From assembly GCF_001315015.1 (NCBI RefSeq), contig NZ_CP012917.1:338501-402500 (forward strand): 64,000 nt of DNA, written 5' to 3'. Positions within the stretch are counted from its first letter, which is position 1. Each line of letters begins with the position of its first letter. This document shows positions 51,832 through 62,990 of the stretch, piece after piece. The position numbers and the translations under genes are program-made. The notes below the pieces were generated by a model. The model saw nothing but the letters and a program-made list of their open reading frames with translations, did not search any database and was not told the origin of the DNA. The stretch is from Azospirillum brasilense. Its GTDB lineage: Bacteria; Pseudomonadota; Alphaproteobacteria; Azospirillales; Azospirillaceae.

Positions 51832-52881
51832 TCACCCCCGCCGCAGCCGGTAGCGCGTCAGCAGCCCGGCGACCAGCATGCAGAGCAGGCTGGTGGCGAC
51901 GAGCACGTCGGCGATGTAGTTGGGCACCGGCATGGCGCGGCTCATGGCGTCGGCGCCGACGAAGATGCCGGCGATGAAGACCGCCGCCCCGACCACGCCC
52001 ACCGGGTGAAGCTGCGCCAGCATGGCGACGACGATGCCGCTGTAGCCGAAGCCCGGTGACAGGTCGAGCGTCAGGTAGCCCTTGAGCCCGCAGACCTCGA
52101 TCACCCCGGCCAGCCCGGCCAGCCCGCCGGACAGCAGGGCGGTGCGCAGCATGACGCGGGTCACCGGCATGCCGGCGAAGGCCGCGGCGCGCGGGTTGGC
52201 GCCGACCGCCCGGTTCTCGTAGCCCCAGATGGTCCGGGTGTCGATCAGCCAGAGCAGCGCCGACAGGCCCAACGCGACCAGCAGGCCGGTGTGCAGCCGC
52301 GTGCGCTCGACCAGCTTGGGCAGCTCGGCGGCTTCGACGACGGGGGCGGACTGCGGCCAGCCCATGCCCATGGGGTCCTTCAGTGCGCCTTCCAAAAGCA
52401 TGGAGACGAGCAGCAGGACGATGAAGTTCAGCAGCAGCGTCGTCACCACCTCGTCCACGCCGAAGCGCACCTTCAGCACGGCGGGACCGAGCAGCGTGGC
52501 GCCCCCGGCGGCGGCCCCGGCGATCATCACGGTCGGCAGCAGCAGCCAAGCCGGTAGGTCCAGCATCCCGCCGCCCAGCACGACGGCGGCGAGCGCGCCC
52601 ATGTAGAGCTGCCCCTCCGCGCCGATGTTCCACAGCTTGGCGCGGAAGGCCACGGCGGCGGCGAGGCCGGTGAGGATCAGCGGCGTGGCGCGGGTCAGCG
52701 TCTCGGTCAGGGCGAAGCGGGAGCCGGCGGCCCCCTCCAGCAGCAGGCCGTAGGCGCGCAGCACCGGCGCGCCGGTCCAGGCGACCAGCAGCGCGCAGAG
52801 CGCCAGCGCCGCCACCACCGCCGCCACGGGCGCCAGCAGGCGGGCGGCCAGCGGGGTATGCTCTCGCGGTTCAAGCCGCAT
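51832..52881 (-). CDS. ABC transporter permease, nucleoside/BmpA type, first subunit
   Basis: The 349-residue protein is the YufP/NupP-type partner. Motifs include FRAKLWNIGAEGQLYMGAL, FGVDEVVTTLLLNFI and PGFGYSGIVVAMLAQLHPVG. About nine to ten membrane segments. Its start lies 11 bases inside the ATPase gene end, which shows translational coupling. Confidence 0.93.
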   Translation of the reverse strand: MRLEPREHTPLAARLLAPVAAVVAALALCALLVAWTGAPVLRAYGLLLEGAAGSRFALTETLTRATPLILTGLAAAVAFRAKLWNIGAEGQLYMGALAAVVLGGGMLDLPAWLLLPTVMIAGAAAGGATLLGPAVLKVRFGVDEVVTTLLLNFIVLLLVSMLLEGALKDPMGMGWPQSAPVVEAAELPKLVERTRLHTGLLVALGLSALLWLIDTRTIWGYENRAVGANPRAAAFAGMPVTRVMLRTALLSGGLAGLAGVIEVCGLKGYLTLDLSPGFGYSGIVVAMLAQLHPVGVVGAAVFIAGIFVGADAMSRAMPVPNYIADVLVATSLLCMLVAGLLTRYRLRRG

Positions 52882-54412
52882 CGACGATCTCCGGCAAAAT
52901 CTCCCAATGCCCGGCCATCAGCAGGCCGAGCTGGCGGACCGACACGCGGCCGTGCGGCAGAACGGGGGTGAGGCGCCCGTGATAGGCGACGGTGATGCCG
53001 TCGGCCAGCGCCAGGATCTCGTCCAGATCCTCGGAGATCACCAGCACCCCGGCCCCGGCGGCGCGGGCCTCCAGCAGCCGCCCATGGACGTATGACACCG
53101 CGCCCACGTCGAGGCCGCGGGTCGGCTGGCTCGCCAGGATCAGGTCGGGACCGTGGGCCAGCGTGCGGCCCAGGATCAGCTTCTGCATATTGCCGCCGGA
53201 CAGCAGCTGCGTGCGGGCGTCCGGCCCCGGGCAGCGCACGTCGAACGCTTCGATCACCTCCTCGGCGTAGGCGCGGGCGGCACTCCGGCGGATCAGGCCG
53301 AAGCGCTGGAAGGCGGGGTCGTGGTAGCGCTCGGCGATCAGGTTCTCCCAGACCGCCATGGCGCCGACGAGGCCCGCGGCGTGGCGGTCCTCCGGGATGC
53401 GGGCGACGCCGCGCCGGACCATCTCCGCCGGGTCGGCATTGCCAATGGCCTCGCCCTTCAGCGCCATGGTGCCGGAGTCGGGGTGGATCAGGCCGCTGAC
53501 CAGCTCGGCCAGCGCGGTCTGCCCGTTGCCCGACACGCCGGCGATGCCGACGATCTGGCGGCGGTGCACGGTCAGGTCCACCGCGTCGAGCAGCGGGCGC
53601 CCGTGGCCGGAGGCGACGGTGACGCCGGACAGAGTCAGCACCGGTTCGCCCGGCTCCAGCGGGGTCGGGGTGGGCGGCTTCAGGGCGCGCCCGACCATCA
53701 GCTCGGCCAGCTCCTCGCGGTCGGTCTCGGCGGTCCTGCGGGTGGCGACGAGGCGCCCGCCGCGCAGCACGGCGACGGTGTCGCTGGCCGCGAAGACCTC
53801 GTTCATCTTGTGGCTGATGAAGACCACGGCCAGACCGTCGGCGGTCAGACGGCGCAGCGTGTCGAACAAGCTGGCCGATTCCTGCGGGGTCAGCACCGCG
53901 GTCGGCTCGTCCAGGATCAGGACGCGGGCGTCGCGGTAGAGCGCCTTCAGGATCTCGGCCCGCTGCCGCTCGCCCACCGACAGATCGCCGACCAGCGCGT
54001 CGGGCCGCACCTCCAGCCCGAAGCGGCGGGCGAGGTCAAGCAGCTTGGCCTTGGCGGCGGCGCGGTCGGAGCGCGGGCGCCACAGCGACTCCGTGCCCAC
54101 GGCGATGTTGTCGAGCACCGACAGGTTGTCGGCGAGCGTGAAATGCTGGTGGACCATGCCGATCCCGGCGGCCAGCGCCGCTCGGGGGGAGCCGGGGGGA
54201 AGCGGCTGGCCGAACGCCTCGATGCTGCCCTCGTCGGCCACGTAATGGCCGAACAGGATGTTCATCAGGGTCGTCTTGCCGGCGCCGTTCTCGCCCAGCA
54301 GGGCCAGCACCTCGCCCTTGTGGAGCGTCAGCGAGATCGAATCGTTGGCGACGAGCGGCCCGAACCGCTTCGTGATGCCGGAGAGGCGGAGGACGATGGG
54401 GGGTGATGTCAT
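52871..54412 (-). CDS. ABC transporter ATPase with two nucleotide-binding domains
   Basis: The ATG at 54412 gives 513 residues. Domain 1 has Walker A GENGAGKTT, signature LSVGERQRAEI and Walker B ILILDEPTAVLTPQE. Domain 2 is degenerate, as usual for this family: GVSGNGQTA, LLSGGNMQKLILG and ILASQPTRGLDVG. This RbsA-like two-domain protein powers BmpA-type nucleoside importers. It is first in the ATPase-permease-permease-deaminase run. Confidence 0.94.
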   Translation of the reverse strand: MTSPPIVLRLSGITKRFGPLVANDSISLTLHKGEVLALLGENGAGKTTLMNILFGHYVADEGSIEAFGQPLPPGSPRAALAAGIGMVHQHFTLADNLSVLDNIAVGTESLWRPRSDRAAAKAKLLDLARRFGLEVRPDALVGDLSVGERQRAEILKALYRDARVLILDEPTAVLTPQESASLFDTLRRLTADGLAVVFISHKMNEVFAASDTVAVLRGGRLVATRRTAETDREELAELMVGRALKPPTPTPLEPGEPVLTLSGVTVASGHGRPLLDAVDLTVHRRQIVGIAGVSGNGQTALAELVSGLIHPDSGTMALKGEAIGNADPAEMVRRGVARIPEDRHAAGLVGAMAVWENLIAERYHDPAFQRFGLIRRSAARAYAEEVIEAFDVRCPGPDARTQLLSGGNMQKLILGRTLAHGPDLILASQPTRGLDVGAVSYVHGRLLEARAAGAGVLVISEDLDEILALADGITVAYHGRLTPVLPHGRVSVRQLGLLMAGHWEILPEIVDAA

Positions 54413-54448
54413 GGATGTCCGCGGGGTGCCGGAAGGCAAGAAACATAT

Positions 54449-54595
54449 TCCCTCTCCCCTCCGGGGAGAGGGTTAGGGTGAGGGGGTTGCGCATCTCGGC
54501 ACGTCCGGCAAAAGCGCAACCCCCTCACCGGCCCTTCGGGCCACCCTCTCCCCGGAGGGGAGAGGGTTCGATGGCCTCCCTCCCCGGAGGGGAGA
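54449..54595. repeat. Long palindromic CCTCTCCC repeat between binding protein and ATPase
   Basis: Outer arms CCTCTCCCCTCCGGGGAGAG..GGTTGCGC and GCGCAACC..CTCTCCCCGGAGGGGAGAG are inverted copies about 45 bases long, containing smaller hairpins. It fills the 195-base gap after the binding-protein gene. It may act as a 3' stabiliser that leaves more binding-protein mRNA than ATPase mRNA. Confidence 0.85.
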
Positions 54596-54608
54596 AGGAG
54601 TTAGGAAG

Positions 54609-55628
54609 TCACATCGTCGACTTGGGCTCGTTGTCGTTCACCTTCACGGTGAACTTGCCGTCGAGGATCTCCTGCTCGCGGGCCTTCACCTTGGCCACCA
54701 CATCGGCGGGAACCTTGCCCTCGAAGGTGCCGAGCGGGGCGAGGCTGGAGCCCTTGTGGACCATCTGGCTGTAGGGGCCGTAATCCTCGGCCTTGTAGCT
54801 GCCGGCCTTCACCGCGGCGATGGCGCGGTCGACCGACGGCTCCATGTGCCAGAGCGCGCTGGCGACCACGGTCTCCGGATACTGCGGCTGGGTGTTGATG
54901 ACGTTGCCGATGGCCAGGACCTTGCGCTCCTTGGCGGCGTCGGACACGCCGAAGCGCTCGGCGTACATCACGTCGGCGCCGCGGTCGATCATCGCGAAGG
55001 CGGCCTCCTTGGCCTTCGGCGGGTCGAACCAGGAGCCGATGAAGCTGACCATGAACTTCACGTTCGGGTTCACCTCCTTGGCGCCCTCCATGAAGGCGTT
55101 CATCAGGCGGTTCACCTCCGGGATCGGGTAGCCGCCGACCATGCCGATGACGTTCGACTTGGACACCGCACCCGCGATCATGCCGGTCAGATAGGCCGGC
55201 TCCTGGATGTAGTTGTCGAAGACCGAGAAGTTCGGCTCCTGCGGCTTGAAGCTGGAGCCCATGACGAAGGCGGTCTTGGGATAGTCCTTCGCGACCGCGC
55301 GGGCCGCGCGCTCGACGCCGAAGACCTCGCCGAAGACGAGCTGCTGGCCGCCTTCGGCGTACTGGCGCATCACGCGCTCATAGTCGGTGTTGGCGACCGA
55401 CTCGGCCCAGACATACTCGATCTCGCCGCGGGCCTCGGCGGCCTTCAGGGCGGTGTGGATGCGGCTGACCCACTGCTGCTCGATCGGCACCGTGTAGATG
55501 CCGGCGACCTTGACCTTCGACTGGGCCCAGGCGGGCAGAGCCATCGCCGCGATGGCGGCGGCCGCCGCACCGCACAGGACGGCGCGCCGCGCCACGCCGA
55601 ATACGTTCCCCCTAATCACATTCCCCAT
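54609..55628 (-). CDS. BmpA/Med-type ABC substrate-binding protein
   Basis: The 339-residue protein has a Sec signal peptide (about residues 1-35, cut after AWA). The BMP-family core reads VAGIYTVPIEQQWVSRIHTAL, IGMVGGYPIPEVNRLMNAF, FMVSFIGSWFDPPKAKEAA and QMVHKGSSLAPLG. Members bind nucleosides or purine bases. It is the first gene of the import operon, and its 3' end is followed by the long palindrome. There is no lipobox, so it is a soluble periplasmic protein. Confidence 0.93.
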   Translation of the reverse strand: MGNVIRGNVFGVARRAVLCGAAAAAIAAMALPAWAQSKVKVAGIYTVPIEQQWVSRIHTALKAAEARGEIEYVWAESVANTDYERVMRQYAEGGQQLVFGEVFGVERAARAVAKDYPKTAFVMGSSFKPQEPNFSVFDNYIQEPAYLTGMIAGAVSKSNVIGMVGGYPIPEVNRLMNAFMEGAKEVNPNVKFMVSFIGSWFDPPKAKEAAFAMIDRGADVMYAERFGVSDAAKERKVLAIGNVINTQPQYPETVVASALWHMEPSVDRAIAAVKAGSYKAEDYGPYSQMVHKGSSLAPLGTFEGKVPADVVAKVKAREQEILDGKFTVKVNDNEPKSTM

Positions 55629-55774
55629 GAAAACCCCCTCCGTCTGCTTTGCTGTTTCAGCTCAGAAATGCAGCAGAGGCGTTGCAACGGCAATGCCATT
55701 CCGTGCGCGTCAGCCCTGCTGCGGCTCTCACGGGTCGGCAGGGTGGCATGTGACCAAAAGGGCGGCAACGATTC

Positions 55775-56410
55775 TCAGCGGGTGCCGTAAAGCCGGTCGC
55801 CCGCGTCGCCCAGGCCGGGCAGGATGTAGCCGTTCTCGTCCAGCCGCTCGTCCACCGCGGCGGTGAAGACCGGCACGTCGGGGTGCGCGTCGTGGAAGGT
55901 GCGCAGGCCCTCCGGGGCGGCCACCAGGACGGCCAGCTTGATCGAGGCCGCACCCGCGTCCTTCAGCCGGTGCACCGCTGCGACGGCCGTGTGGCCGGTG
56001 GCGAGCATGGGATCGACCAGGATGACCAGCCGTTCTTCGATGTCCTCCGGCACCTTGAAGAAATACTCGACGGGGGTCAGCGTCTCCTGGTCGCGGTAGA
56101 GGCCGATGTGCCCGATGCGGGCCGACGGCAGCAGCGTGCGCATGCCGTCGAGCAGCCCTTGCCCGGCCCGCAGGATGGAGACGAGGCACAGTTTCTTGCC
56201 GGTCAGCAGCGGCGCGTCGAAGGTTGCCAGCGGCGTCTCCACCGGGCGGTCCTCCAGGGGAAGGTCGCGCGTCAGCTCATAGCCCATCAGCTGCGACACC
56301 TCCCGCATCACCTCGTGGAACCGGGCGGTGGGGGTCTCCCGCCGCCGCAGAAGGGTCAGCTTGTGCTGGACCAGAGGGTGGTCGATGACGGTGAGTGTCG
56401 GAATGGGCAT
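55775..56410 (-). CDS. upp: Uracil phosphoribosyltransferase
   Basis: The 211-residue length is normal. The PRPP loop is VDPMLATGHTAVAA, the uracil-binding end is ENGYILPGLGDAGDRLYGTR, and SILRAGQGLLDGM is a Upp signature. It makes UMP from uracil and PRPP. It lies in a run with DUF1688 and the GCH2-like gene, the cluster in which the URC pathway was recognised. UMP or its derivative is thought to be the starting point of that route. Confidence 0.95.
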   Translation of the reverse strand: MPIPTLTVIDHPLVQHKLTLLRRRETPTARFHEVMREVSQLMGYELTRDLPLEDRPVETPLATFDAPLLTGKKLCLVSILRAGQGLLDGMRTLLPSARIGHIGLYRDQETLTPVEYFFKVPEDIEERLVILVDPMLATGHTAVAAVHRLKDAGAASIKLAVLVAAPEGLRTFHDAHPDVPVFTAAVDERLDENGYILPGLGDAGDRLYGTR

Positions 56411-56439
56411 GGGAGACCCTGCGGGTGGTTGGCGTCACA

Positions 56440-57644
56440 TCAGAAGACGGTTCCGTCGCTGCGGATGCGGATCGGCGGGCCGCCGCCGGGGCGGCGTTCG
56501 CGGGCGATCCGGCGTCCGGCGGTCCAGGTCCCGCCCTGGAGAACCTTGGCGAGCGGGAAGCTCTCCGCGGGCACGCCCAGCCGGGCGCGCACGTCGTCGG
56601 CGAGACGGTCGAGCAGGGCCACGGTCAGGGCGCGCCACTCCACCACCGCCTCGTCCCCCACCTCCAGCGCGTCGGTGAGGAGGCGTGGGTCCTTCGGCAC
56701 CAGAACGCCGCTGTCCACCAGAAGCCCGCCGTTGCGGTATTCCGGCAGGCCGGTCAGCCGGTCCAGGCCGGTGACGGCGATGCCCGCTCCCTCCAGCGGC
56801 TCGACCAGAGAGTAGCTGAGCCATTGCGACAGCTTGTGGAAGGGGACGATGCCGACCGCCGAATGGGTCCAGCTGTCGCCCAGATTGACACCACCGCGCT
56901 CGATCCGGCCCGGCCAGATCGGCCCCAGCCCGCGCAGCACCGCGTCGAGGATGGCGGAGGCGGGAAGTGTCCCGTCCACGTCCTGCGCCTTCAGCGCGTC
57001 GTAGAGGGTGCCGACCCGCCCCGGCGTGCCGAACAGGTCAGGCGCGGCGGTCAGCGCGCTTCCCAGACGGCGCAGCAGGGCGGCGCGCCCCTCCAATCCG
57101 ACCAGCGGGTTGTCCGGCCCGGCTTGGAAGCCACGGGCGAGCGCCGTCTCGGTCATGGCGGACAGGGCCGCCGCGTCGGCGCGCAGAGGGGCGTGGACTG
57201 GATCGTCGGCAAAGCCGCCGGAGCGGAACAGGTCGAAGCTGGCGATGGCCAACCCTTCGGAGCGGGCCAGCTCCACCCCCGCGGCGTCGCGGTAGCGCCA
57301 ACGGTCGCCCGCCCCTGCGTCGAGCAGAACGCTGGTCACCGCGAGGTCGAAGCGGATGCGCGCGATCTCGTCGGCGTCCACCGTCAGCCCGGCGGCAAGC
57401 GTTGCCCAGCGGTCCTCGCCTGCCACCACGAGATGCCGCCAGCGGCTGTGGTAGGGAACGTCGAGGTCCGGATAGGACTCCCGCGTCACCGCGGCGACCA
57501 AGGCGGCCGCCTCTTCCATCCGCTCTGGGCGAAACGCGAAATGGGCGAGGTCGCCGCACTCGGCCTTTGCCAGGATCGCGTGGGCGCGCTGGCGCACCGC
57601 GTCGGCGGAGAGCAGCCACCCCACATCATCGTCACTGACGGCGC

Positions 57645-57648
<4 letters not shown>
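56440..57648 (-). CDS. DUF1688 protein, URC4-like uracil catabolism protein
   Basis: A TTG at 57648 overlaps the upstream gene's stop (TTGA) and gives 402 residues; a GTG at 57624 is the alternative. Conserved DUF1688 parts include HSRWRHLVVAGEDRW, FDLAVTSVLLDAGAGDRWRY, GLAIASFDLFRSGGF, GDSWTH and FHKLSQWLSYSLVEPLE. URC4 was shown by yeast genetics to be needed for uracil degradation, and bacterial homologues cluster with the GCH2-like and Upp genes. Its reaction is not established to my knowledge. No cofactor motif is obvious. Confidence 0.85.
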
Positions 57649-58907
<1,259 letters not shown>

Positions 58908-59158
58908 ACGGACGCTCCCGATGCCATTCACCATGCGACAGTGTGACACAGTTTCGGCGCCTGCGAACACCAAATCGAATGGCGGCAACCTCTGACGTTC
59001 GTTCGGTTTTCGACCCGCCATTTCCGCCGGGGGGCACCCCTTTCGGGGAATAAGGGGTGCCCGAAATTTGTCCCAGCGCGGATGGTTGGAGCCAGAGCTT
59101 AGGCGCACGATCTGCTGTTAGGATCGGGTCAACCGATCGCAGAAAAAGGATGCAGGGA

Positions 59159-59497
59159 ATGTCCGTCCACTCAGGCGCGGGCCATTCAGGCAATGGTGGT
59201 TTCGGCAAGCGTAGTTGGGGGGTGGCGCTGGGAAGCTTGGTGCTGACCGTCGCGCTGGCCGCTCCGGCCATGGCCGATGACCACAAGCATTGGCGCAAGC
59301 ATAAGCACAAGCATCACCACCGCGGCCATGGCCCTGTGGTGATCTATGAGCCGCCCCCGCCGGTCGTGGTGATGCGCCGTCCGCCGCCGGTCTACTACGC
59401 CCCGGCCCCGCGCGTGGTCTACGCACCGCCGCCTCCGCCGGTCTATTACGCGCCCGCCCCGGGCCTCAGCGTCCAGATGAACATCCCGCTGCGCTGA
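59159..59497 (+). CDS. Small exported His/Pro-rich protein
   Basis: The ATG at 59159 lies eight bases after AAAAAGGA and gives 112 residues. The ATG at 59150 is the alternative. A signal peptide ends near PAMA. Then come HKHWRKHKHKHHHRGHG (about ten His) and a Pro-Tyr repeat region (PPPVYYAPAPRVVYAPPPPPVYYAPAPG). The His stretch could bind metal. Similar short proteins are frequent in alphaproteobacteria without a known role. Confidence 0.75.
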   Translation: MSVHSGAGHSGNGGFGKRSWGVALGSLVLTVALAAPAMADDHKHWRKHKHKHHHRGHGPVVIYEPPPPVVVMRRPPPVYYAPAPRVVYAPPPPPVYYAPAPGLSVQMNIPLR

Positions 59498-59567
59498 GTC
59501 CGCCGTCCTGCGGAAGGCGGCCCGCGACCGGGCGCGCCTTCACCGCAGGGCTTTCACTGGAGGATCG

Positions 59568-59969
59568 TCACCGCAGGACGCGGCACGGATCCACGATCAG
59601 CATGTCCACCGGCTCGTCCTCGCCCTTGGCGGGCATGTCCTCGTGCTTGGGGATCAGCAGGCAGCGCCCGTCCTGAAGCAGGACGGCCTTGACCCGGAAC
59701 CACATCGTCTTCGGGTTGCTGCCGAAGGTGATTTCAAACGAATCGCCCGCCGCGATGCGAGCGGGCACCGGCACGTTGCCGTACTCACGGCAGGTGTGGG
59801 TGAACACCCAGTTGCGGCACAGCTTGAAGGTGGCCGACCCGTTGGTGGTCACCAGCGACACGCTCTGCCCAACGGCGGGAGCCTGTGCCGCCTGAACCGG
59901 TGCGCCGGCAAGCGTGGTTGCCAAAGCCGCCGTGCAAAGCACCGCCACCATCCTCATGCCCGTCATCAT
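59568..59969 (-). CDS. Small exported protein of unknown function
   Basis: The start at 59969 gives 133 residues, with other in-frame ATGs at 59966 and 59957. A signal peptide (VAVLCTAALATTLAGAPVQA) precedes a compact domain with four Cys residues (KLCRNW, HTCREY, DGRCLL, DPCRVL) that could form disulfides. I recognise no family. The frame upstream of the signal peptide is not believed. Confidence 0.6.
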   Translation of the reverse strand: MMTGMRMVAVLCTAALATTLAGAPVQAAQAPAVGQSVSLVTTNGSATFKLCRNWVFTHTCREYGNVPVPARIAAGDSFEITFGSNPKTMWFRVKAVLLQDGRCLLIPKHEDMPAKGEDEPVDMLIVDPCRVLR

Positions 59970-60356
59970 CCACCATCCGTCGTGGCGCACAGTGTAGCAC
60001 GCGCGGCCTCGCCCACGGGTTGACACTTCGGAAGGGCGGACTCCGCGCCGGCTCGCACCACGCTGTCCATACCGGGACGATGGGGGCATCCCGGATGTGA
60101 ACCGGTTGGCCTCCCGCCTGTGACCAGACTGGGGCACGGGCGCCGAACGGTCCTGCGCGATGGCGGCGGCGGTGTTCCCGGCGCGTCCCCGGCAAACCCA
60201 GGGCTGGCCTGCTGTTGCGCCGCCGCATCAGGCAATGCCTGCGGCCAGCCGCTCCTATTTGCCACAAATAGTTAATTCATTTTAAAGGAATTGTTAGTAT
60301 CTCGTTAACCAACTGAAGTCACGGTCTGGCCATCGAAACCGCAATGGAATAGACAA
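59970..60356. other. Promoter region of the glucanase gene
   Basis: The 387-base gap is GC-rich to about 60250 and then AT-rich up to the glucanase start. TTAATTCATTTTAA at 60270-60283 and GTTAACC further on look like spaced TTAA elements (six instead of seven bases between). No gene is seen. Confidence 0.45.
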
Positions 60357-62426
60357 ATGGCGACGACCTCCACTGGTTTGACCAAGTCCAAAATCGTCGT
60401 AAACGCCTATGGCACCTCTTCAGACGCTGTGAATCCTCACTTTCGTCTGATGATCGACGGCAAGGATGTTGGTCAGGCGTCGGTGGGCTCGGCCGAGCCG
60501 AAAGCCTATACATTCGACGTTGACGTTTCCTCTGGCCAGGCACATAAAGTCCAGGTTGTTTATGACAACGACGATGTGAACGCCGGGTCGAACCGCGACC
60601 TGGGCATCACGTCCATCGTCATCAACGGCCACATGCTGAGCCCGACCGACGCGAGCTACGAGCGGCACGACGATGCCGGCGGGACCATGGCCGGCCAGGA
60701 AGGCCTGTGGTGGAACGGTGCGCTGAGCTTCTCCACCCCGGCGTCGCTCTACGGTGCCACGCCCGACACGGCCACTTCCGGCAGCACCCCCGCCGCGCCG
60801 GAGGCCGGCAGCGTAGCCACGGGCGGCAGCGACGCCTCCGCCGCCACCGGCTCCTCGACCATCACGATCAACGCTCGCGGCGCCGCCGCGGCGGGCCAGA
60901 ACGCGCACTTCACGGTGCTGGCGGACGGCAAGACGATCGGCGAGGGCACGGCCGGCACGGAGTCGAAGGACTTCTCCTTCAAGACCGATCTGGCCGCCGA
61001 CCAGGCGCACAAGATCCAGGTCCAGTACGACAACGACGCCACGGTGAATGGCCAGGACCGCAACCTGCATGTCGGCAGCGTGACCATCAACGGCCACGAA
61101 TACGCCCCGACCGACTCCGCGGTCAGCTACGACAAGGGCGCGTTCGACGGCAAGGACGTCATCAAGGGGCAGGCCGACCTGTGGTGGAACGGCACGCTGG
61201 TGGTCGAGGCCGACAAGGGCCTGTTCACCGCCGAGTCCGCCTCCGCGCCCTCCACGGGCCCGAGCACGACTCCGACCACGCCGACCGCCCCGGTGACCAC
61301 CCCCTCCACCGACAGCGGCGCCGGGTCAAGCAACGGCTACCTGCACACCGATGGCAGCCAGATCGTCGACAGCGCCGGCAACAACGTGAAGCTGACCGGC
61401 GTCAACTGGTTCGGCGCGGAGGGTTATGCCTTCGCCCCGCAGGGCTTGTGGCAGGACAGCTACAAGAACATCATGAACCAGATGCAGGACCAGGGGTTCA
61501 ACACCATCCGCCTGCCCTGGTCGGACGCCATGCTCGATAACGGCCGCATGCCCACGGGCATCGACTATTCGAAGAATCCGGAGCTTCAGGGCAAGACCAG
61601 CCTCGAGGTGTTCGACAAGATCATCGAGTACGCCGATCAGACCGGCATGAAGATCATCCTCGACCATCACCGCTCCGGCGACGGCGCGTCGGCCAACGAG
61701 AACGGGCTCTGGTACACCAGCCAGTATCCGGAATCGAAGATGATCGAAAACTGGAAGATGCTGGCCCAGCGCTACGCCGACAACCCGTCGGTCGTCGCCG
61801 CCGACCTGCACAACGAGCCGCACGGCCAGGCCACCTGGGGCGACGGCAACCAGGCCACCGACTGGAAGGCCGCGGCGGAGCGCATCGGCAACGCCGTCCA
61901 ATCGGTCAACCCGAACTGGCTGCTGATCGTCGAGGGCGTCGAGAACTCGTCCGAGGGCACCTACTGGTGGGGCGGCAACCTGGACGGCGTGAAGACCGAC
62001 CCGGTCGACTTCAACATCGACAACAAGCTGGTCTATTCCGTCCACGACTACCCGCCGTCAATGGCCGGCTTCGGCTGGTTCAACGACCCCAGCTATCCGA
62101 ACAACATGAAGGACATCTGGACGGACGCCTGGGGCTGGATCGTCCAGAAGGACATCGCGCCGGTTCTGGTCGGCGAGTTCGGCACCAAGCTGGAGACCAG
62201 CCAGGACAAGCAATGGCTCGACGCCATGGTCAAGTACATGGACGGCGACTACAACGGCGACGGCAAGTCCGACCTGGCGGCGGGCGATCAGGGCGTCAGC
62301 TTCACCTATTGGGCCTGGAGCCCCGGCTCGGGCGACACCGGCGGCATCATGACCGACGACTGGGCAGTGAACACGGCGAAGATGCACGCCATCGAGCCGG
62401 CCCTGTTCGACGGCACCATCGCCTGA
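60357..62426 (+). CDS. GH5 endoglucanase with two carbohydrate-binding modules, no signal peptide
   Basis: The 689-residue protein has two similar N-terminal modules (about 10-130 and 165-290). Each has the pattern ..HFxxxxDGKxxG..AHKVQVxYDNDxxxxGxxRDL..SxxINGH..GLWWNG, like Ca-binding xylan-binding CBM60/36 domains. A Ser/Thr/Pro linker (290-320) precedes a GH5 catalytic domain (about 325-680) with acid/base Glu487 in LHNEPHG and nucleophile Glu607 in LVGEFGTK. It cuts beta-1,4-glucan or related plant-wall polymer. The N-terminus MATTSTGLTKSK is not a signal peptide, so export by a type I system through the C-terminus is likely. Confidence 0.9.
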   Translation: MATTSTGLTKSKIVVNAYGTSSDAVNPHFRLMIDGKDVGQASVGSAEPKAYTFDVDVSSGQAHKVQVVYDNDDVNAGSNRDLGITSIVINGHMLSPTDASYERHDDAGGTMAGQEGLWWNGALSFSTPASLYGATPDTATSGSTPAAPEAGSVATGGSDASAATGSSTITINARGAAAAGQNAHFTVLADGKTIGEGTAGTESKDFSFKTDLAADQAHKIQVQYDNDATVNGQDRNLHVGSVTINGHEYAPTDSAVSYDKGAFDGKDVIKGQADLWWNGTLVVEADKGLFTAESASAPSTGPSTTPTTPTAPVTTPSTDSGAGSSNGYLHTDGSQIVDSAGNNVKLTGVNWFGAEGYAFAPQGLWQDSYKNIMNQMQDQGFNTIRLPWSDAMLDNGRMPTGIDYSKNPELQGKTSLEVFDKIIEYADQTGMKIILDHHRSGDGASANENGLWYTSQYPESKMIENWKMLAQRYADNPSVVAADLHNEPHGQATWGDGNQATDWKAAAERIGNAVQSVNPNWLLIVEGVENSSEGTYWWGGNLDGVKTDPVDFNIDNKLVYSVHDYPPSMAGFGWFNDPSYPNNMKDIWTDAWGWIVQKDIAPVLVGEFGTKLETSQDKQWLDAMVKYMDGDYNGDGKSDLAAGDQGVSFTYWAWSPGSGDTGGIMTDDWAVNTAKMHAIEPALFDGTIA

Positions 62427-62507
62427 TCGCACACGTGGTCCGTTGAGGAATTGCCCGGCATCGGAGGATCTCCGGCGCCGGGCTTCTCCCGTTTGCCGGC
62501 GCCGCCG

Positions 62508-62948
62508 TTACGCCGAGGCCGCTCCGCGTGGGCGGAACAGCGCTTCCGCCTCGGCCCGCGGGTCGCGGAAGAGGCTGGCCGGTTGTCCCGGACGGCCGCC
62601 GCCGGCCAGGATGGCGACCGTCTCGGCCAGCCACAGATAGGGCCCGCTGCGCCCGGCTTCGGGAAGGCGGGACAGGTCGCGCAGGTAATTGCCGACCGCC
62701 TGGGTCAGCGCCTGCTCGCCCGTGGCGCCCTGCACCCGTCCGGCGGCGGCGGCGAAGCGGCGGCGTTCCTCCGCGTCCGTCTTCACCCGTTCCTCCACGG
62801 CCTTCAGAAGCGCCGCCCGGGTGCGGGGACCGTTCAGCAGGTTCAGAGCCATCACGACGGGATCGACCGGCCTCGCGGGGCGCGAAGCGGAGTCCCCCAC
62901 CGTACGCCGCGGCTCGGCCCCGCGGCGCGTCGAATGTCCGTTCTGCAT
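62508..62948 (-). CDS. Hypothetical protein
   Basis: The 146-residue frame has an Arg-rich start and helical middle (VMALNLLNGPRTRAALLKAVEERVK, LTQAVGNYLRDLSRLPEAG). No membrane segment, signal or known motif. Codon use matches real genes of the window. It is followed at 43 bases upstream by another small minus-strand gene. Confidence 0.55.
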   Translation of the reverse strand: MQNGHSTRRGAEPRRTVGDSASRPARPVDPVVMALNLLNGPRTRAALLKAVEERVKTDAEERRRFAAAAGRVQGATGEQALTQAVGNYLRDLSRLPEAGRSGPYLWLAETVAILAGGGRPGQPASLFRDPRAEAEALFRPRGAASA

Positions 62949-62990
62949 GGAATGTTTGGCTTTCTTTCCCCGGAAGGGCCGAGCAGCCCT

